From: Temnothorax longispinosus
Taxonomy: Eukaryota > Arthropoda > Insecta > Hymenoptera > Formicidae
NCBI RefSeq assembly: GCF_030848805.1
Contig: NC_092365.1
Coordinates: 19,707,049 to 19,771,048, forward strand
Direction: 5' to 3'
Length of the DNA: 64,000 nucleotides
The position numbers were made by a program, and so were the translations under genes. The notes beneath the pieces are model-generated. The model saw only the letters and a list, made by a program, of their open reading frames with translations. It did no database searches and was not told where the DNA came from. Shown piece by piece: positions 63,584 to 64,000 of the stretch; positions within the stretch are counted from its first letter, which is position 1, and each line of letters starts with the position of its first letter.

Positions 63584-64000
63584 CTGATTAAATCAGTTTG
63601 TAATTTAGAATTGATTTTTCAGAAAAAAAATTTTTTAATTTTATTATAATTGTTAAAACCAATCTGGACTGAAAATAATGATAGTACATAATGTAATATG
63701 TTAAACTTGTTTTAAGTAATAAAATATAAAAATCTTAGGAGAATTTAAATTAATGAAAACGAAAATATATAAAGTAACAACGTATATATAACAATGTATA
63801 TATATTTGTGTGTACGCGCGTATGTATACTTTAATTACTTTCTTGCATTTTCATAAATTCGGAATATTACTGCTTTAGTTTTAAATCAAGTATCATAGAT
63901 TTTTTAATCTTCCGCTTATTATCAGTATTGCAAATTTGCAATTGTTACATTTTCAGGCCTAATATAGAGATTACAATAAACTGTTGCACTGCAAATACTG

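Larger units (their letters stand above)
62729..64000. other. AT-rich downstream flank of Strip
   Basis: No plus-strand coding sequence recognised. The only gene-like signal is the possible minus-strand last exon at 63476-63583 with its polyadenylation signals. Confidence 0.5.

Noticed and set aside
1..64000. tRNA, rRNA or well-known insect microRNA genes
   Set aside because: By eye I found no cloverleaf with conserved tRNA boxes, no rRNA core motifs and none of the common insect microRNA seeds. A covariance-model scan was not possible, so faint cases may be missed.

Overview
This is animal nuclear DNA, almost certainly insect and plausibly a hymenopteran such as an ant or bee. The genes are split by GT-AG introns, several only 61-100 bases long. 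AT-rich intron and intergenic sequence alternates with CpG-rich blocks that are not CpG-depleted, and the three recognisable proteins are close to metazoan orthologues. The species is inference; no bacterial, viral or organellar genes are seen.

Layout. 1-15.1 kb has no recognisable protein gene. It holds two CpG-rich promoter-like blocks (about 1.37-3.08 kb and 5.34-6.14 kb), a few exon-like segments with good splice sites, and a 350-bp palindrome. 15104-15505 (minus) is an orphan coding-like segment just downstream of UBE2H. 16752-47826 (minus) is a complete UBE2H gene (ubiquitin-conjugating enzyme E2 H, 5 coding exons, 187 aa) with introns of 13.5 and 16.4 kb. Those introns carry most of the repeats, including a PIF/Harbinger-type element with a TTA target duplication and a second palindromic element nested in it. 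47.8-49.4 kb is a CpG-rich, GA/CT-rich promoter region. 51473-55001 (minus) is a complete wntless gene (wls, 12 coding exons, 541 aa) with a 6-nt microexon. 55.0-57.8 kb is the divergent interval between wls and the next gene and contains a foldback element. 57814-62356 (plus) is a complete Strip gene (STRIP1/2 or FAM40 orthologue, 12 coding exons, 866 aa). A possible last exon of a convergent minus-strand gene lies at 63476-63583.

How the genes relate. They are not an operon. UBE2H acts in ubiquitin transfer, Wls carries lipidated Wnt to the cell surface, and Strip is a core subunit of the STRIPAK phosphatase-kinase complex. wls and Strip are head to head, about 2.8 kb apart between start codons. 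All coding exons of the three genes were joined by hand, and every junction keeps frame from ATG to stop (564, 1626 and 2601 nt).

I found no convincing new multi-gene system. The most interesting items are the wls microexon, a frame-preserving stop-free intron in Strip, the orphan exon beside UBE2H, and the nested palindromic transposons.
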